Notes: generated from the letters alone by a model not told the origin. Positions 7,804 through 18,573 are shown, numbered from the stretch's first letter. The stretch is 54,613 bases of DNA from Egibacter sp. (GCA_003553795.1 PWFH01000095.1:1-54613); one strand, 5' to 3'. A program made the numbers and translations.

Positions 7804-9260
7804 GAGCCGCGCTCCGAGCCGCTGCCGCCCTCCGCACCCTTGCCGGTCTCCGGACCACTGCCGGTCTCCGCCCCGCTGCCGGTCTGCGCTCCACGACCGC
7901 CCTCCGCGCCGGAGGTCGCGTCACCGGGCGCCTCGTCGCCGAGGGCCTCGTCGATGGCGGCGCGCTCCTCGGGCGGCAGGTCGGCGAGCTCGGGGGCGAA
8001 GTCGAAGGCCACCCCCTCGAGGTCGACGGTGTCGCCCTCCCTGGCCCCCGCGGCGACGAGGGCGCGCTCGACACCGGCCCGCGCGAGCCGTCCCGCGAGG
8101 TAGGCCACGGCCTCGTCGTTGGCGAAGTCGGTCATCGCGACCCAGCGGCGCACTTGCGGGCCACGGACGCGGAAGCCGTCCTCGGCGCGATCGACGACGA
8201 AGCCCTCCTCGGCGCGCGGGCGCAGCACCGGGCGGGTCGTGGCCGGCTCGGCGACGGCGCGCGGCTCCTCGGCCCGCAGGCGGGCGACGAGCTCGGCGAG
8301 ACGGCCGACGAGCGCGGCGATGCCCTCACCGCTCACCGCGCTGCCGACGATGACCTCCCATCCCGCCTCCTCGAGGTCGGGCCGGACGATCTCGGCGACG
8401 TCGCGGTCGGCGTCGACCTTGTTGAGCAGGACGATCGCCGGGCGCTCGAGGAGGTCGGCGGCGTAGCGGGAGAGCTCGCCGACGACGACCTCGAGGTCCT
8501 CGCGGGGGTCGCGCTGGTCATGGCTCGCGCAGTCGAGCACGTGGACGAGGACCTTGGCCCGCTCGACGTGCCGCAGGAACGCGTGCCCGAGTCCACGGCC
8601 CTCGGCGGCGCCCTCGATGAGGCCGGGCACGTCGGCGACGACGAGGTCGACGTCGTCGTGGCGGACGACGCCGAGCGCCGGTGAGAGCGTCGTGAACGGG
8701 TAGTCGGCGATCTTCGGGCGGGCCGCGGAGATGCGGGAGATCAGCGAGGACTTGCCGACGTTGGGGAAGCCCACGAGGGCGACGTCGGCCGCCAGCTTGA
8801 GCTCGAGGACGAGCCAGCGCTCCTCCCCGGGCTCCCCGAGCTCGTGGAACCGCGGGCTGCGCCGCCGCGGGGTGCGGAACGCCGCGTTGCCGCGGCCGCC
8901 GCGCCCGCCCCGCGCGACGACGACCTCCTCACCGGGATCGGCGAGGTCGGCGAACGGCACGCCCTCGGCGTCGCTGACGACGGTGCCGACGGGCACGAGG
9001 AGGACCTCGTCCTGCCCGTCAGCGCCCTTGCGCCGGTCGCCCGACCCGTGACGGCCCCGGGTGGCGGCGCGGTGCGGTCGATGGTGGTAGTCCACGAGGC
9101 TCGCGAGGTCCTCGCTCGCGCGCACGACCACCGAGCCGCCCGTGCCGCCGTCACCGCCGTCGGGCGGGCCCTTGGGCTCGTAGGGCTGGCGGAAGAAGGA
9201 CGTCACGCCGTCGCCGCCGCGACCCGCCTTCGCATGGACCTTGACCTCGTCGATGAACAC
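7800..9260 (-). CDS. obg: GTPase Obg/CgtA
   Basis: Obg is an essential 50S-assembly and stress GTPase. The 486-residue protein has the Gly-rich Obg fold (residues 1 to about 158; GRGGDGVTSFFRQPYEPKG), the G domain (G1 GFPNVGKSS 164-172, later LNKVD), and the C-terminal OCT domain (FRVRGPQVRRWVAMTDF). It ends in a low-complexity tail of GA/SGSETG-like repeats coded by tandem DNA at about 7800-7905. GTG 9260 is chosen because the family begins exactly there (M-FIDEVKVHAKAG). TAGGCT sits 8 nt upstream without an SD, a leaderless or near-leaderless promoter. A plus-strand gene separates it from rpmA, its usual operon partner. Confidence 0.95.
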   Translation of the reverse strand: MFIDEVKVHAKAGRGGDGVTSFFRQPYEPKGPPDGGDGGTGGSVVVRASEDLASLVDYHHRPHRAATRGRHGSGDRRKGADGQDEVLLVPVGTVVSDAEGVPFADLADPGEEVVVARGGRGGRGNAAFRTPRRRSPRFHELGEPGEERWLVLELKLAADVALVGFPNVGKSSLISRISAARPKIADYPFTTLSPALGVVRHDDVDLVVADVPGLIEGAAEGRGLGHAFLRHVERAKVLVHVLDCASHDQRDPREDLEVVVGELSRYAADLLERPAIVLLNKVDADRDVAEIVRPDLEEAGWEVIVGSAVSGEGIAALVGRLAELVARLRAEEPRAVAEPATTRPVLRPRAEEGFVVDRAEDGFRVRGPQVRRWVAMTDFANDEAVAYLAGRLARAGVERALVAAGAREGDTVDLEGVAFDFAPELADLPPEERAAIDEALGDEAPGDATSGAEGGRGAQTGSGAETGSGPETGKGAEGGSGSERGS

Positions 9261-9268
9261 CGTCTGCC

Positions 9269-9274
9269 AGCCTA
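9269..9274 (-). promoter_or_regulatory. -10 box of obg promoter
   Basis: TAGGCT on the minus strand ends 8 nt before GTG 9260. It gives obg-proB its own near-leaderless promoter, consistent with the gap created by the plus-strand gene next to rpmA. Confidence 0.5.
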
Positions 9275-9401
9275 CTCCGGTCGGACCTCTGGGGACTCCG
9301 CAGATGCCGGAGGGCATGGCCGCGGCGGGTGTGGGCACCCTGACCCGCGTCACGCACCGGCCGCGGCCGAGCGCTGCGGCGCGTCCTGGGAGGAGACGGC
9401 C

Positions 9402-9764
9402 ATGAGCGAACGCGCCCTCGTCGGGCACCTCGCGATCCGTGTCGTGCTCGGCCTCGCCGGCTGGCTCAGCCCGACCGGGGCCGCGCGCCTCGTCGGCCTC
9501 GATCCGCAGCGCGAGACCGCGGTGGGATGGACGGGACGGCTCTACGCCACCCGCGAGCTCGTCATCGGCGGGGCGATCGCCACCGCCGGCGCCGAGGCCC
9601 GCCCCGGGCTGCTGCACTGGGCGTCGGCGATGAACGTCGCCGACGCGGTCGTCCTCGGAGCGGCGGGCCTGCGCGGACGCCTGCCTGCCGCCGCGGCCGT
9701 GCCGAGCGTCGCGCTCGCGCTCGTCTCGGCCGGCCTCGCCCGTCGGGCCGCCTCACGGACCTGA
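9402..9764 (+). CDS. Small integral membrane protein, 120 aa (DUF4267-like)
   Basis: ATG 9402 has a strong SD (GGGAGGAG, about 6-9 nt away). The 120-residue protein looks like four short hydrophobic segments (about residues 8-25, 50-63, 72-90 and 97-113). The linkers are GLDPQRETAVGWTGRLYATRE and GLRGRLP. The pattern resembles small four-helix membrane proteins annotated as DUF4267. It lies on the opposite strand between obg and rpmA, breaking the usual rplU-rpmA-obg transcript. The palindrome-like TGACCCGCGTCA (9341-9352) lies between the divergent starts. The function is unknown. Confidence 0.7.
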   Translation: MSERALVGHLAIRVVLGLAGWLSPTGAARLVGLDPQRETAVGWTGRLYATRELVIGGAIATAGAEARPGLLHWASAMNVADAVVLGAAGLRGRLPAAAAVPSVALALVSAGLARRAASRT

Positions 9765-9813
9765 CCGCCGGCGGCGGTCGGGCCGCGCGGCGGTGCCGCC
9801 GAGGCGGCGGGCC

Positions 9814-10065
9814 CTAGGCGTCGTGGATCTCGGCGAACTTGCGCTTGCCGCTCGTCCGGAACGACACGGTGCCGTCGGTGAGCGCGAAGAGCGTGTCATC
9901 GCCACCGCGACCGACGTTGGCGCCAGGGTGGATCTTCGTGCCGCGCTGGCGGACGAGGATCGTCCCGGCGGTCACCGTCTGGCCGCCGTAGCGCTTCACA
10001 CCGAGCATCTTGGGGTTGGAGTCACGACCGTTGTCGGTCGAGCCACCGCCCTTCTTCGTTGACAT
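9814..10065 (-). CDS. rpmA: 50S ribosomal protein L27
   Basis: The 83-residue basic protein begins [16 protein letters not shown] and contains [25 protein letters not shown], both diagnostic of L27, whose N-terminus reaches the peptidyl-transferase centre. The [11 protein letters not shown] form (not a cleaved Firmicutes-type leader) is normal for actinobacteria. It follows rplU by 10 nt and shares its promoter. The short GC hairpin at about 9795-9808 beyond the stop may act as terminator. Confidence 0.97.
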   Translation of the reverse strand: MSTKKGGGSTDNGRDSNPKMLGVKRYGGQTVTAGTILVRQRGTKIHPGANVGRGGDDTLFALTDGTVSFRTSGKRKFAEIHDA

Positions 10066-10075
10066 GGCGCTCCTC

Positions 10076-10387
10076 CTAGCCGGTGATCGCGTCGACGCGG
10101 ATCCGCGTCAGGTGCTGGCGGTGCCCCTTCTTGCGGCGGTAGCCGGTCTTGTTGCGGTAGGTGAAGACCGTGAGCTTCTCGCCGCGGCGCTCCCCGACGA
10201 CGCTCGCGGCCACGCGCGCCTTGGCGAGCGCGTCGGCGTCGACGGTCACCGAGCCGTCGTCGGCGACGAGCATGACCGGACGCAGCGACACCGCACCGTC
10301 GTCGTCGGCCTCGAGGCGCTCGACGTCGAGGGTGTCACCCTCCTCGACGCGGTACTGCTTGCCACCTGTGGCGATGACGGCGTACAT
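10076..10387 (-). CDS. rplU: 50S ribosomal protein L21
   Basis: The 103-residue protein reads [18 protein letters not shown] and ends [25 protein letters not shown], an unmistakable L21. The start is ATG 10387, with AGGAG about 8 nt upstream. A strong promoter (10517-10545) lies about 120 nt upstream, so the mRNA has a GC-rich leader of the kind in which ribosomal-protein autoregulation is often found. It is cotranscribed with rpmA. Confidence 0.97.
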   Translation of the reverse strand: MYAVIATGGKQYRVEEGDTLDVERLEADDDGAVSLRPVMLVADDGSVTVDADALAKARVAASVVGERRGEKLTVFTYRNKTGYRRKKGHRQHLTRIRVDAITG

Positions 10388-10516
10388 CGCGGCTCTCCTG
10401 CGTGCGGTCGCGCAGCGGCGCGACGGGGGCTGATGCATCGGTCGGTCGGCGGGTTCGCCGGTGGGGCGGGTCACGGCCGCGGGCAGGACTGCTCGCGGCG
10501 CACGCGCCGACCCTTG

Positions 10517-10545
10517 AGTCTAGGGTCGAGGGCCCACCCCGTCAA
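10517..10545 (-). promoter_or_regulatory. rplU-rpmA promoter
   Basis: On the minus strand, TTGACG (10540-10545) and TAGACT (10517-10522) are separated by exactly 17 nt. This is the best sigma-70-type promoter in the first half of the window. The start of transcription would be near 10510, about 120 nt before rplU. It lies in the gap after rne, so L21/L27 are not dependent on read-through. Confidence 0.8.
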
Positions 10546-10562
10546 CGCGGGCGGGCACGGGC

Positions 10563-12626
10563 TCAACCGAGATCGACGATCTTCGCGCCCCGGCCCTCGC
10601 AGCAGTCGCAGGTCTCGGTGAAGGACTCCGTCAACCCCTGGCTGACGTTCTTGCGCGTCATCTGCACGAGCCCGAGCTTGGAGATCTCCATGACCCGCGA
10701 CTTGGTCTTGTCGCGGGCGAGCTCCCGGCGGAAGCGCTTGAGGACCTCCTCGCGGTTGGCGGGCACGATCATGTCGACGAAGTCGATGACGATGATCCCG
10801 CCCATGTCGCGCAGGCGCAGCTGCCGGGCGATCTCGTCGGCGGCCTCGAGGTTGTTGCGCAGCACGGTCTCCTCGAGGTTGTCCTTGCCCACGAAGCGAC
10901 CGGTGTTGACGTCGATGACCCACATCGCCTCGGTCTTCTCGATGATGAGGTAGCCGCCGGACTTCAGCCACACCTTCTTCTCGAGACCCCTGCGGATCTG
11001 CGTCGTGACGTCGTAGGCGTCGAAGAGGGCCTCCTCGCCCTCGTGCACGCTGACCTTGTCGACGTGCTCGGGGCTGACGTCGGCGAGGTAGGAGCGGACC
11101 TCCTCGCCGAGGTCGGAGGAGTCGACGACGAGCTCGGTGTACTCCGGCCCGAAGATGTCGCGGATGACGCGGATGACGAGGTCGGGCTCGGTGTAGACCG
11201 GCTCGAGCGCCTTGGCCTTCTCCGCGCGCTTCTGGACCTTCTCCCAGCGAGCGACGAGGCGGGCGACGTCGGCCTCGAGCGCCTCCCGGCTCGCGCCCTC
11301 CGCCGCGGTGCGGACGATGAGGCCGAAGCCCTCCGGGCGGATCTCGCCGAGGATGCCACGGAGCCGGTCGCGCTCCTCGTCGGTGAGCTTGCGGCTGATG
11401 CCGAGCATCCCCTCACCGGGGGCGAGGACGCAGAAGCGCCCCGCCAGCGAGAGGCTCTGGGTCAGCCGCGCGCCCTTCGTGCCCATCGCGTCCTTCGTGA
11501 CCTGGACGAGCACCGCCTGGCCCGGCTTGAGGGTCTGCTCGATGCGCGGCACGTCGCCGTCGAGGTCGGCCTCGTCGTAGTCGACCTCACCGGCGTAGAG
11601 CACCCCGTTGCGCCCCTGGCCGATGTCGACGAACGCCGCCTCCATCCCGGGCAGGACGTTCTGCACCCGGCCCTTGTAGATGTTGCCGACGATCGACGCG
11701 TCCTCCTTGCGCGTGACGTAGTGCTCGACGAGGTCGCGCTCCTCGAGCACCGCGAGCTGGGTGCGCTGCTCGCCCACGCTCACGAGCATCCGCCGCGGTG
11801 GCCCCTCGGTGATCGCCCGGCGCGTCTCCTCGGACACCCCGCCGTGCGGGCGGCCCCCACGACCGCGGCCCTGACCGCTGCGCCGACGCGACGAGCGCTG
11901 CCCCCGCCGCCCGGTCGCGGTGCGGGTCGCGGCGGGCCGCTCGCCACCCTCGGCCCCGCTCCCCTCCTCCTCGGTCGTGCCCGCGGCCGCCTCGTCCTGC
12001 GACGACGCATCCGCAGCACGCTGCTGGACGGAGGCCGCGGAGCCCGGGTCGGCCGGAGCGCCCTCGCCGCCACCCTGGGCGCCGGAGCCCCCGGACCCGC
12101 CGCGGCCGCGACCGCCCCGACGGCCCCGCCCGCCCCGACGGCCGCGCCGGCCGCGCCGGCGGACCTTCGAGTCGCTGTGATCACCGTCGGCGGCGTCGCC
12201 GTCCTCGCCGGAGTCGGCGCTGGCGTCATCGTCGGCAGCGGCGTCGGCACCCGCCTCCTCCGGCTCGGCGGCCTGCCCCTCGGCGGCCTCGGCCGGGGAC
12301 GCGGCGGCCTCCGCCTCGGCGACGTCAGGGCTCGTCGTCGTCTCGGAGCCGCCCTGCGCATCCTCGTCGTCGGCTTCTCCGGCGTCGGAGGCCTCGGGCT
12401 GGGCGTCGGGCTCGTCGGGGCCGTCGGCCTCGGGCTCGTCGGGGCCGTCGGCCTCGGGCTCGCCGTCGGCCTCAGGCTCGCCGTCGGTCTCGGGCACGCC
12501 CGCCTCGTCGTCGGAGCGCGGCGGGTCGACCTCAGCGCTGCGCGTGCGGGTGCGGGTGCGCACGCGGGTGCGCGACTCCGATGTCGTCGTGTCCTGGGTC
12601 TCGTCGGGCTGCTGGCTGTCGGTCAC
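10563..12626 (-). CDS. rne: Ribonuclease E/G family endoribonuclease
   Basis: The 687-residue RNA-processing enzyme starts at GTG 12626, with GAGG about 8 nt upstream. Residues 1 to about 270 are disordered, with Arg repeats (RTRVRTRTRTR), an acidic part built on EADGEPEADG/PDEPEADG repeats, then Arg/Gly-rich runs (RRGRRGRRGG). The catalytic core follows: an S1 domain (VGNIYKGRVQNVLPGMEAAFVDIG), the metal-binding VIDVNTGRF and GGIIVIDFVDM motifs, and the zinc-link CDCCEGRG near the C-terminus. The large extension is at the N-terminus, as in other actinobacterial RNase E proteins. It is the last gene of the radical SAM/DUF2344 operon and overlaps DUF2344 by 95 nt. Confidence 0.95.
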   Translation of the reverse strand: MTDSQQPDETQDTTTSESRTRVRTRTRTRSAEVDPPRSDDEAGVPETDGEPEADGEPEADGPDEPEADGPDEPDAQPEASDAGEADDEDAQGGSETTTSPDVAEAEAAASPAEAAEGQAAEPEEAGADAAADDDASADSGEDGDAADGDHSDSKVRRRGRRGRRGGRGRRGGRGRGGSGGSGAQGGGEGAPADPGSAASVQQRAADASSQDEAAAGTTEEEGSGAEGGERPAATRTATGRRGQRSSRRRSGQGRGRGGRPHGGVSEETRRAITEGPPRRMLVSVGEQRTQLAVLEERDLVEHYVTRKEDASIVGNIYKGRVQNVLPGMEAAFVDIGQGRNGVLYAGEVDYDEADLDGDVPRIEQTLKPGQAVLVQVTKDAMGTKGARLTQSLSLAGRFCVLAPGEGMLGISRKLTDEERDRLRGILGEIRPEGFGLIVRTAAEGASREALEADVARLVARWEKVQKRAEKAKALEPVYTEPDLVIRVIRDIFGPEYTELVVDSSDLGEEVRSYLADVSPEHVDKVSVHEGEEALFDAYDVTTQIRRGLEKKVWLKSGGYLIIEKTEAMWVIDVNTGRFVGKDNLEETVLRNNLEAADEIARQLRLRDMGGIIVIDFVDMIVPANREEVLKRFRRELARDKTKSRVMEISKLGLVQMTRKNVSQGLTESFTETCDCCEGRGAKIVDLG
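12408..12455. repeat. Two perfect 24-bp tandem repeats inside rne
   Basis: Units 12408-12431 and 12432-12455 are identical, and shorter 18-bp relatives follow to about 12491. In protein they encode the repeated E-A-D-G-P-D-E-P acidic blocks. Copy number could vary by slippage without breaking the frame. Confidence 0.75.
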
Positions 12627-13354
12627 GGTAAGTCGCCTCTTCGGGGTTCTCGGGGTGTGATGGCACGAGCGTGCCGTCGAGGGCCTCGCGCAGGCCCTCC
12701 TCGGTCGGCTCCCCCTGCGCGATGCGCGTCGTCACGGTGGGCGCGGGGAGCGCCACCCCGGCCACGCGGCGCGCCGCGTCGTCGAGCGCCTGGTGCACCT
12801 CGGAGGGGCGCATCGGCGGCTCGACGTGGTGCAGCGTCGCACGCACGGTCGGGATGCTGACGCCGTCGTCGGCGTCGTCGGTGGTGGAGAGATGGTGGAT
12901 GGCCGGGCGCAGGTCGAGCGTCGTGCGCTCCTCCTTGCGGAGTCGCTCCACGAGGACCTCGTCGGCCTCGACGACCGCGCGCACCGCGGGCGGCAGCGCA
13001 GCGGCGGCGGCGTCGGGGTAGCCGAGGTCCCACACCGAGGCGCGCAGCCACTTCGCGAGCCGCGGCGCGCCGTCGGCGACCTCGACGGCACTGCGTACGT
13101 CCATGCCCTCGGGCAGGCAGGCGTTGAGCCGGGCCATCGCCTCGGGCAGGTCGATGGGCTCGGTGAAGCGCAGCTCGGCGTACTCGGCCACCGAGGCGTA
13201 GCCGAGCGGCAGGGCGTCGGGGAAGCTCACCTTCGGGTGCGCGTGGAAGCCCTCGGAGTACGCGATCGGCACGCGCGCGCGCCGCAGGGACCGCTCCCAC
13301 ACCCGCCCCAGGTCGATCGCCGAGACGAACCGGAGCTTGCCGAGCTTGGCGTAC

Positions 13355-13371
<17 letters not shown>
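12532..13371 (-). CDS. TIGR03936-type radical SAM-linked protein (DUF2344)
   Basis: The 279-residue protein begins RARVRYAKLGKLRFVSAIDLGRVWERSLRRA and continues AYSEGFHAHPKVSFPDALPLGY, the signature of DUF2344 proteins. These occur next to, or fused to, the TIGR03960 radical SAM enzyme. GTG 13371 is the first start that keeps this conserved N-terminus. It overlaps the radical SAM stop by 17 nt, so the pair is coupled. The last 31 residues (PHPRAHPHPHAQR at the end) are read from the first 95 nt of rne in another frame and look non-family. The biochemical role is unknown; the partnership with a radical SAM enzyme and RNase E is widely conserved. Confidence 0.88.
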
Positions 13372-15268
<1,897 letters not shown>

Positions 15269-15341
15269 CGTGGCCCTCCCTGCGCGGCAGGACGGCGGTG
15301 GGGGCGCGCTGGCAAGCGGCGCCTCTGCGAAGACGCCCCGC

Positions 15342-15347
15342 AGTGTA
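15342..15347 (-). promoter_or_regulatory. -10 box upstream of the TIGR03960-DUF2344-rne operon
   Basis: TACACT on the minus strand lies between the rodA stop and the radical SAM gene. It predicts a leader of about 65-70 nt ending in the AGGGAGG SD. No good -35 is visible. Confidence 0.4.
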
Positions 15348-15372
15348 GCGGAGCACGAGCCCGGCGCGGGGG

Positions 15373-16554
15373 TCAGGAGAACCGGCGCATGTGGACGTTC
15401 TGGAGGATGCCGATGAGGATGAACGTCGAGATGAGGCTCGTGCCGCCGTAGGACAGGAACGGCAGGGGCAGCCCGGTGATCGGCATGAGCCCGAGCGACA
15501 TGCCGATGTTGATGAAGGCCTGGAAGGCGATGACGGCGACGACCCCGCCGGCGATGAGCGTACCGAAGGTGTCGCGCGAGAGCGCGGCGATGCGCAGCCC
15601 CCGGTAGAGCAGCATCCCGAAGAGCCCGAGCACGAGGGTCGACCCGAGGAAGCCGAGCTCCTCGGCGGGGACGGTGAAGATGAAGTCGGTGTGGTTCTCC
15701 GGCACGTAGGACAGCTGGGTCTGGGTGCCCTCGAAGAGCCCCTGGCCGGCGAGCTGGCCGGAGCCGATGGCGATCTGCGCCTGGTTGAGGTTGTAGAGGT
15801 CGTCCTGGACGTCGGCGGCCTCGGGGTTGAGGAACGAGGTCAGCCGCTCGAGCTGGTACTCCTGGATGAGGTCGAGCTGGAGCGCCCCGAGGATCGACAC
15901 GACGCCGATGACCGCGAGCGCGGCCATGTAGCGCACCCGGACCCGGGCCAGCAGCAGCACCGCGAAGGTGATCGCGACGAAGACCATCGCCGTGCCGAGG
16001 TCGGGCTGGAGGATGACGAGGACCATCGGCACCGCCGCGAGCGCGAGCGCCTCGACGAGCGCACGCAGGCCGAGGGCGCTCTCGCGGCGCTCGTGGAAAA
16101 GCGCGGCGAGCACGACGATGAGCGCGGGCTTGGCGAGCTCGGAGGGCTGGAACTGCAGCCCCCCGATGACGAGCCAGCGCGCCGAGCCGCTGACCGCCTC
16201 GCCGACGATGGCGAGGACGATGAGCATGACGATCGCGACGCCGTAGAGCACCGGCGCCCAGACCTGCAGGACGCGGTAGTCCACCGACATCGCGACGGCC
16301 ATCGCCGCGAGGCCGACCCCGAGGGCGATGAGCTGGCGGTTGACGAAGAGCAGCGGGTCGAGGCCGCCCGACTCGAGCACCGGGCTCGTCGCCGAGTAGA
16401 TGAAGACGAGCCCGAGCAGCGACAGCGCGACGGCGGTGAGGGCGAGCAGCGGGTCGACGTGGCGGGCGGGGGCGTGCACCCCGGTCCAGGTGCGCTGCAC
16501 CGCCTCGCGCTGGCGGCGCCCCTCGCTGACGTCCTCGAAGGCCGTGGCCATCAC
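15373..16554 (-). CDS. rodA: RodA-type SEDS peptidoglycan glycosyltransferase
   Basis: The polytopic membrane protein (393 aa, about 10 helices) polymerises lipid II with its PBP2 partner in the elongasome. SEDS hallmarks are present: GSARWLVIGGLQFQPSELAK, LQPDLGTAMVF, VPENHTDFIFTVPAEELGF with the catalytic-region Asp, and GLPLPFLSYGGTSL. Its start (GTG 16554 followed by ATG 16551) overlaps the mrdA stop, so synthesis of the two partners is coupled. RodA rather than FtsW is chosen because of the mreBCD-mrdA context. Confidence 0.95.
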   Translation of the reverse strand: MMATAFEDVSEGRRQREAVQRTWTGVHAPARHVDPLLALTAVALSLLGLVFIYSATSPVLESGGLDPLLFVNRQLIALGVGLAAMAVAMSVDYRVLQVWAPVLYGVAIVMLIVLAIVGEAVSGSARWLVIGGLQFQPSELAKPALIVVLAALFHERRESALGLRALVEALALAAVPMVLVILQPDLGTAMVFVAITFAVLLLARVRVRYMAALAVIGVVSILGALQLDLIQEYQLERLTSFLNPEAADVQDDLYNLNQAQIAIGSGQLAGQGLFEGTQTQLSYVPENHTDFIFTVPAEELGFLGSTLVLGLFGMLLYRGLRIAALSRDTFGTLIAGGVVAVIAFQAFINIGMSLGLMPITGLPLPFLSYGGTSLISTFILIGILQNVHMRRFS

Positions 16555-18560
16555 TCGGTCGCCTCCCCCGGCTCGATGTCGGTGACCCCGGCATCGAGGA
16601 GCTCCTCGAAGATGCGCCGCACGATCGGCGTCGCGGTCTGGCTGCCGCCACCGCCCTCCTCGACCACGGCGACGACGACGTAGCGCTCACCGTCGTGCGA
16701 GTCGACGTTGTAGGCGGCGAACCAGGAGTAGGGCTGTCGCGTCTTGCCGAACTCCGCGGTGCCGGTCTTGCCGGCGATCGCCGGGCCGAAGTCGGTGAAG
16801 ACGCTGCTGGCGGTCCCACCGGGGCCGGTCACACCCTCGAGTCCACGCTGGAGCACGTCGACGGTGGAGTCGGCGAGCTCGGGTCCGTCGAGCGTCTCGC
16901 TCTCGAGCTCCTCCACCTCGCCGTCGCGGTGCTCGAGGGCGCCGACGACGTGCGGTCTCAGGCGGCTGCCGCCGTTGGCGACGGTGGCGTAGGCGTGGGC
17001 GATCTGCAGGGGCGTGGTCTGGACGTCGCCCTGCCCGGTCGACATGTTCACCGCGTCACCGCCGCGCCAGGTCGCGCCGCGCTCGCTGCAGAGCTCGGTG
17101 TAGAGCTCCTCGGCGTAGCTGCCCTCCTCGGCGGCGGCGGCCTGCGCGCAGTAGCCGTCGCGGGCGCTCTCCCAGAACTCCTGCTTCCAGGCACGGCCGG
17201 GCACGACCCCGCCGCGCTCGGAGGGCAGGTCGACGCCGGTGGGCTCGCCGAAGCCCCAGTCCTGCGCGCCATCGGGCAGGATCTCACGCTCGGCGCCGCT
17301 GGCCTGCTCGTCGTTCCACATGCGCCGGGCGAGCTCGTAGTAGACGGTGTTGCAGGACTCCACGAGCGACTGGGCCATCGTGATGTTCCCGCCGCTGGCG
17401 GGGTTCCAGTTGCGGAAGACCTGCTCGTTCCACTCCCACTGCCCCGGACAGGGCAGCGTCGAGCTCGGCGAGACGTAGTCCTCCTCGAGGGCGGTCGCCG
17501 CGGTGACGATCTTCCACACCGAGCCGGGCGGGTAGCTCGACTGGATCGCACGGTTGAGCAGCGGGAAGTCGTTGTCGGGGTCGGTGATCTTCGAGAAGTA
17601 GTCCTGGCTGACCCCGCCGACGAACTCCGCGGGCTCGTAGGTCGGGTATGAGCTCAGCGCGCGGATCGCCCCGGTGTCGGCGTCGAGGACCACCGCCGCG
17701 CCACCGGGCGCCTCGAGCGTCGGCGCGATCCCGCGCGGGTCGCCGGTGGCCTGGGCGACGTCGATGCCCTCGGCGAGGGCCTCCTCGGCGGCCCGCTGGA
17801 CGTCGAGGTCGAGCGTGAGGCGCAGGTCCGCGCCCGGGGTCGGCAGGACCTCGTCGATCTGGCGCAGCACGTCCCCGGCGGGGTTGACCTCGAGACGGCG
17901 CAGGCCCTCGATCCCCCGCAGGGCGTCCTCGTAGGTGCGCTCGACACCGGCGGCACCGAGGAGGTCACCGGCGCGGTAGTCCTCGTAGCGCTCCTCCTCG
18001 AGCTCGTCCTCGGAGATCTCGGTGAGGTAGCCGAGGACGTGGGCGGCGAGGTCGCCGTGGGGGTACTCACGGCGCGGCAGCAGCTCGGCGTAGACGCCGG
18101 GATAGCGCGTCGACTGGTTCTCCCAGATGTAGAGGACGAGCTCCTCGGGCACGTCGACGGCGACGGGGCGGGGACGCAGCGGGCTCGCGCGGGAGGTCTC
18201 GATGTCCTCCCAGATCTCCTCGGGCGTCGTGCCGAGGAGGTCGGCGAGGTCGGCGATGACCTCGTCCTCCTCCTCACCGAGCTCGGAGGGCTGGACCCCG
18301 ACGACGTAGGCGTAGCGGTTCTCGACGAGGGTCTCGCCGTGGCGGTCGGTGATGACGCCGCGCGGGGCCTCGAGGCTGACCGTCCGCACCGCGTTGCCCT
18401 CGGCGAGGTCGGCGTACTCCGCGCCGGCCATGACCTGGAGGTACCACAGGCGCGCGAAGAGCAGCACGAAGAGGCTCACCACGATGAGCGCGAGGAAGGT
18501 GAGCCGGAGTCTCGTGCTCTCCGCCTCGTCGACGGAGGCCTTAGCGTTGAGGGGCTGCAC
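16551..18560 (-). CDS. mrdA: Penicillin-binding protein 2 (elongasome transpeptidase)
   Basis: The 669-residue class B PBP is anchored by one N-terminal helix (LTFLALIVVSLFVLLFARLWYLQ). It has a pedestal/dimerisation domain (PRGVITDRHGETLVENR) and a transpeptidase domain with SVWK (in SYPPGSVWKIV), SCN and KTGT (GKTGTAEF). Several Cys between the motifs could form disulfides. GTG 18560 is chosen because TAGGCT ends exactly 7 nt upstream and there is no usable SD, so an internal leaderless promoter is likely. A TTG at 18614 in the same frame would add 18 residues without support. It partners RodA. Confidence 0.94.
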   Translation of the reverse strand: MQPLNAKASVDEAESTRLRLTFLALIVVSLFVLLFARLWYLQVMAGAEYADLAEGNAVRTVSLEAPRGVITDRHGETLVENRYAYVVGVQPSELGEEEDEVIADLADLLGTTPEEIWEDIETSRASPLRPRPVAVDVPEELVLYIWENQSTRYPGVYAELLPRREYPHGDLAAHVLGYLTEISEDELEEERYEDYRAGDLLGAAGVERTYEDALRGIEGLRRLEVNPAGDVLRQIDEVLPTPGADLRLTLDLDVQRAAEEALAEGIDVAQATGDPRGIAPTLEAPGGAAVVLDADTGAIRALSSYPTYEPAEFVGGVSQDYFSKITDPDNDFPLLNRAIQSSYPPGSVWKIVTAATALEEDYVSPSSTLPCPGQWEWNEQVFRNWNPASGGNITMAQSLVESCNTVYYELARRMWNDEQASGAEREILPDGAQDWGFGEPTGVDLPSERGGVVPGRAWKQEFWESARDGYCAQAAAAEEGSYAEELYTELCSERGATWRGGDAVNMSTGQGDVQTTPLQIAHAYATVANGGSRLRPHVVGALEHRDGEVEELESETLDGPELADSTVDVLQRGLEGVTGPGGTASSVFTDFGPAIAGKTGTAEFGKTRQPYSWFAAYNVDSHDGERYVVVAVVEEGGGGSQTATPIVRRIFEELLDAGVTDIEPGEATE

Positions 18561-18567
18561 GGCTCCG

Positions 18568-18573
18568 AGCCTA
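18568..18573 (-). promoter_or_regulatory. -10 box of leaderless mrdA promoter
   Basis: TAGGCT on the minus strand is followed by exactly 7 nt and GTG 18560. It would let mrdA-rodA be transcribed separately from mreBCD. Confidence 0.55.

Noticed and set aside
11043-12860. Long plus-strand ORF of 605 codons opposite rne
   Set aside because: Antisense shadow of RNase E, with Val/Leu/Gly/Ala-rich low-complexity sequence.
15269-16819. Long N-terminal extension of the TIGR03960 radical SAM frame
   Set aside because: The upstream open frame is an antisense or out-of-frame shadow of rodA and mrdA with no family similarity; openness is due to high G+C.
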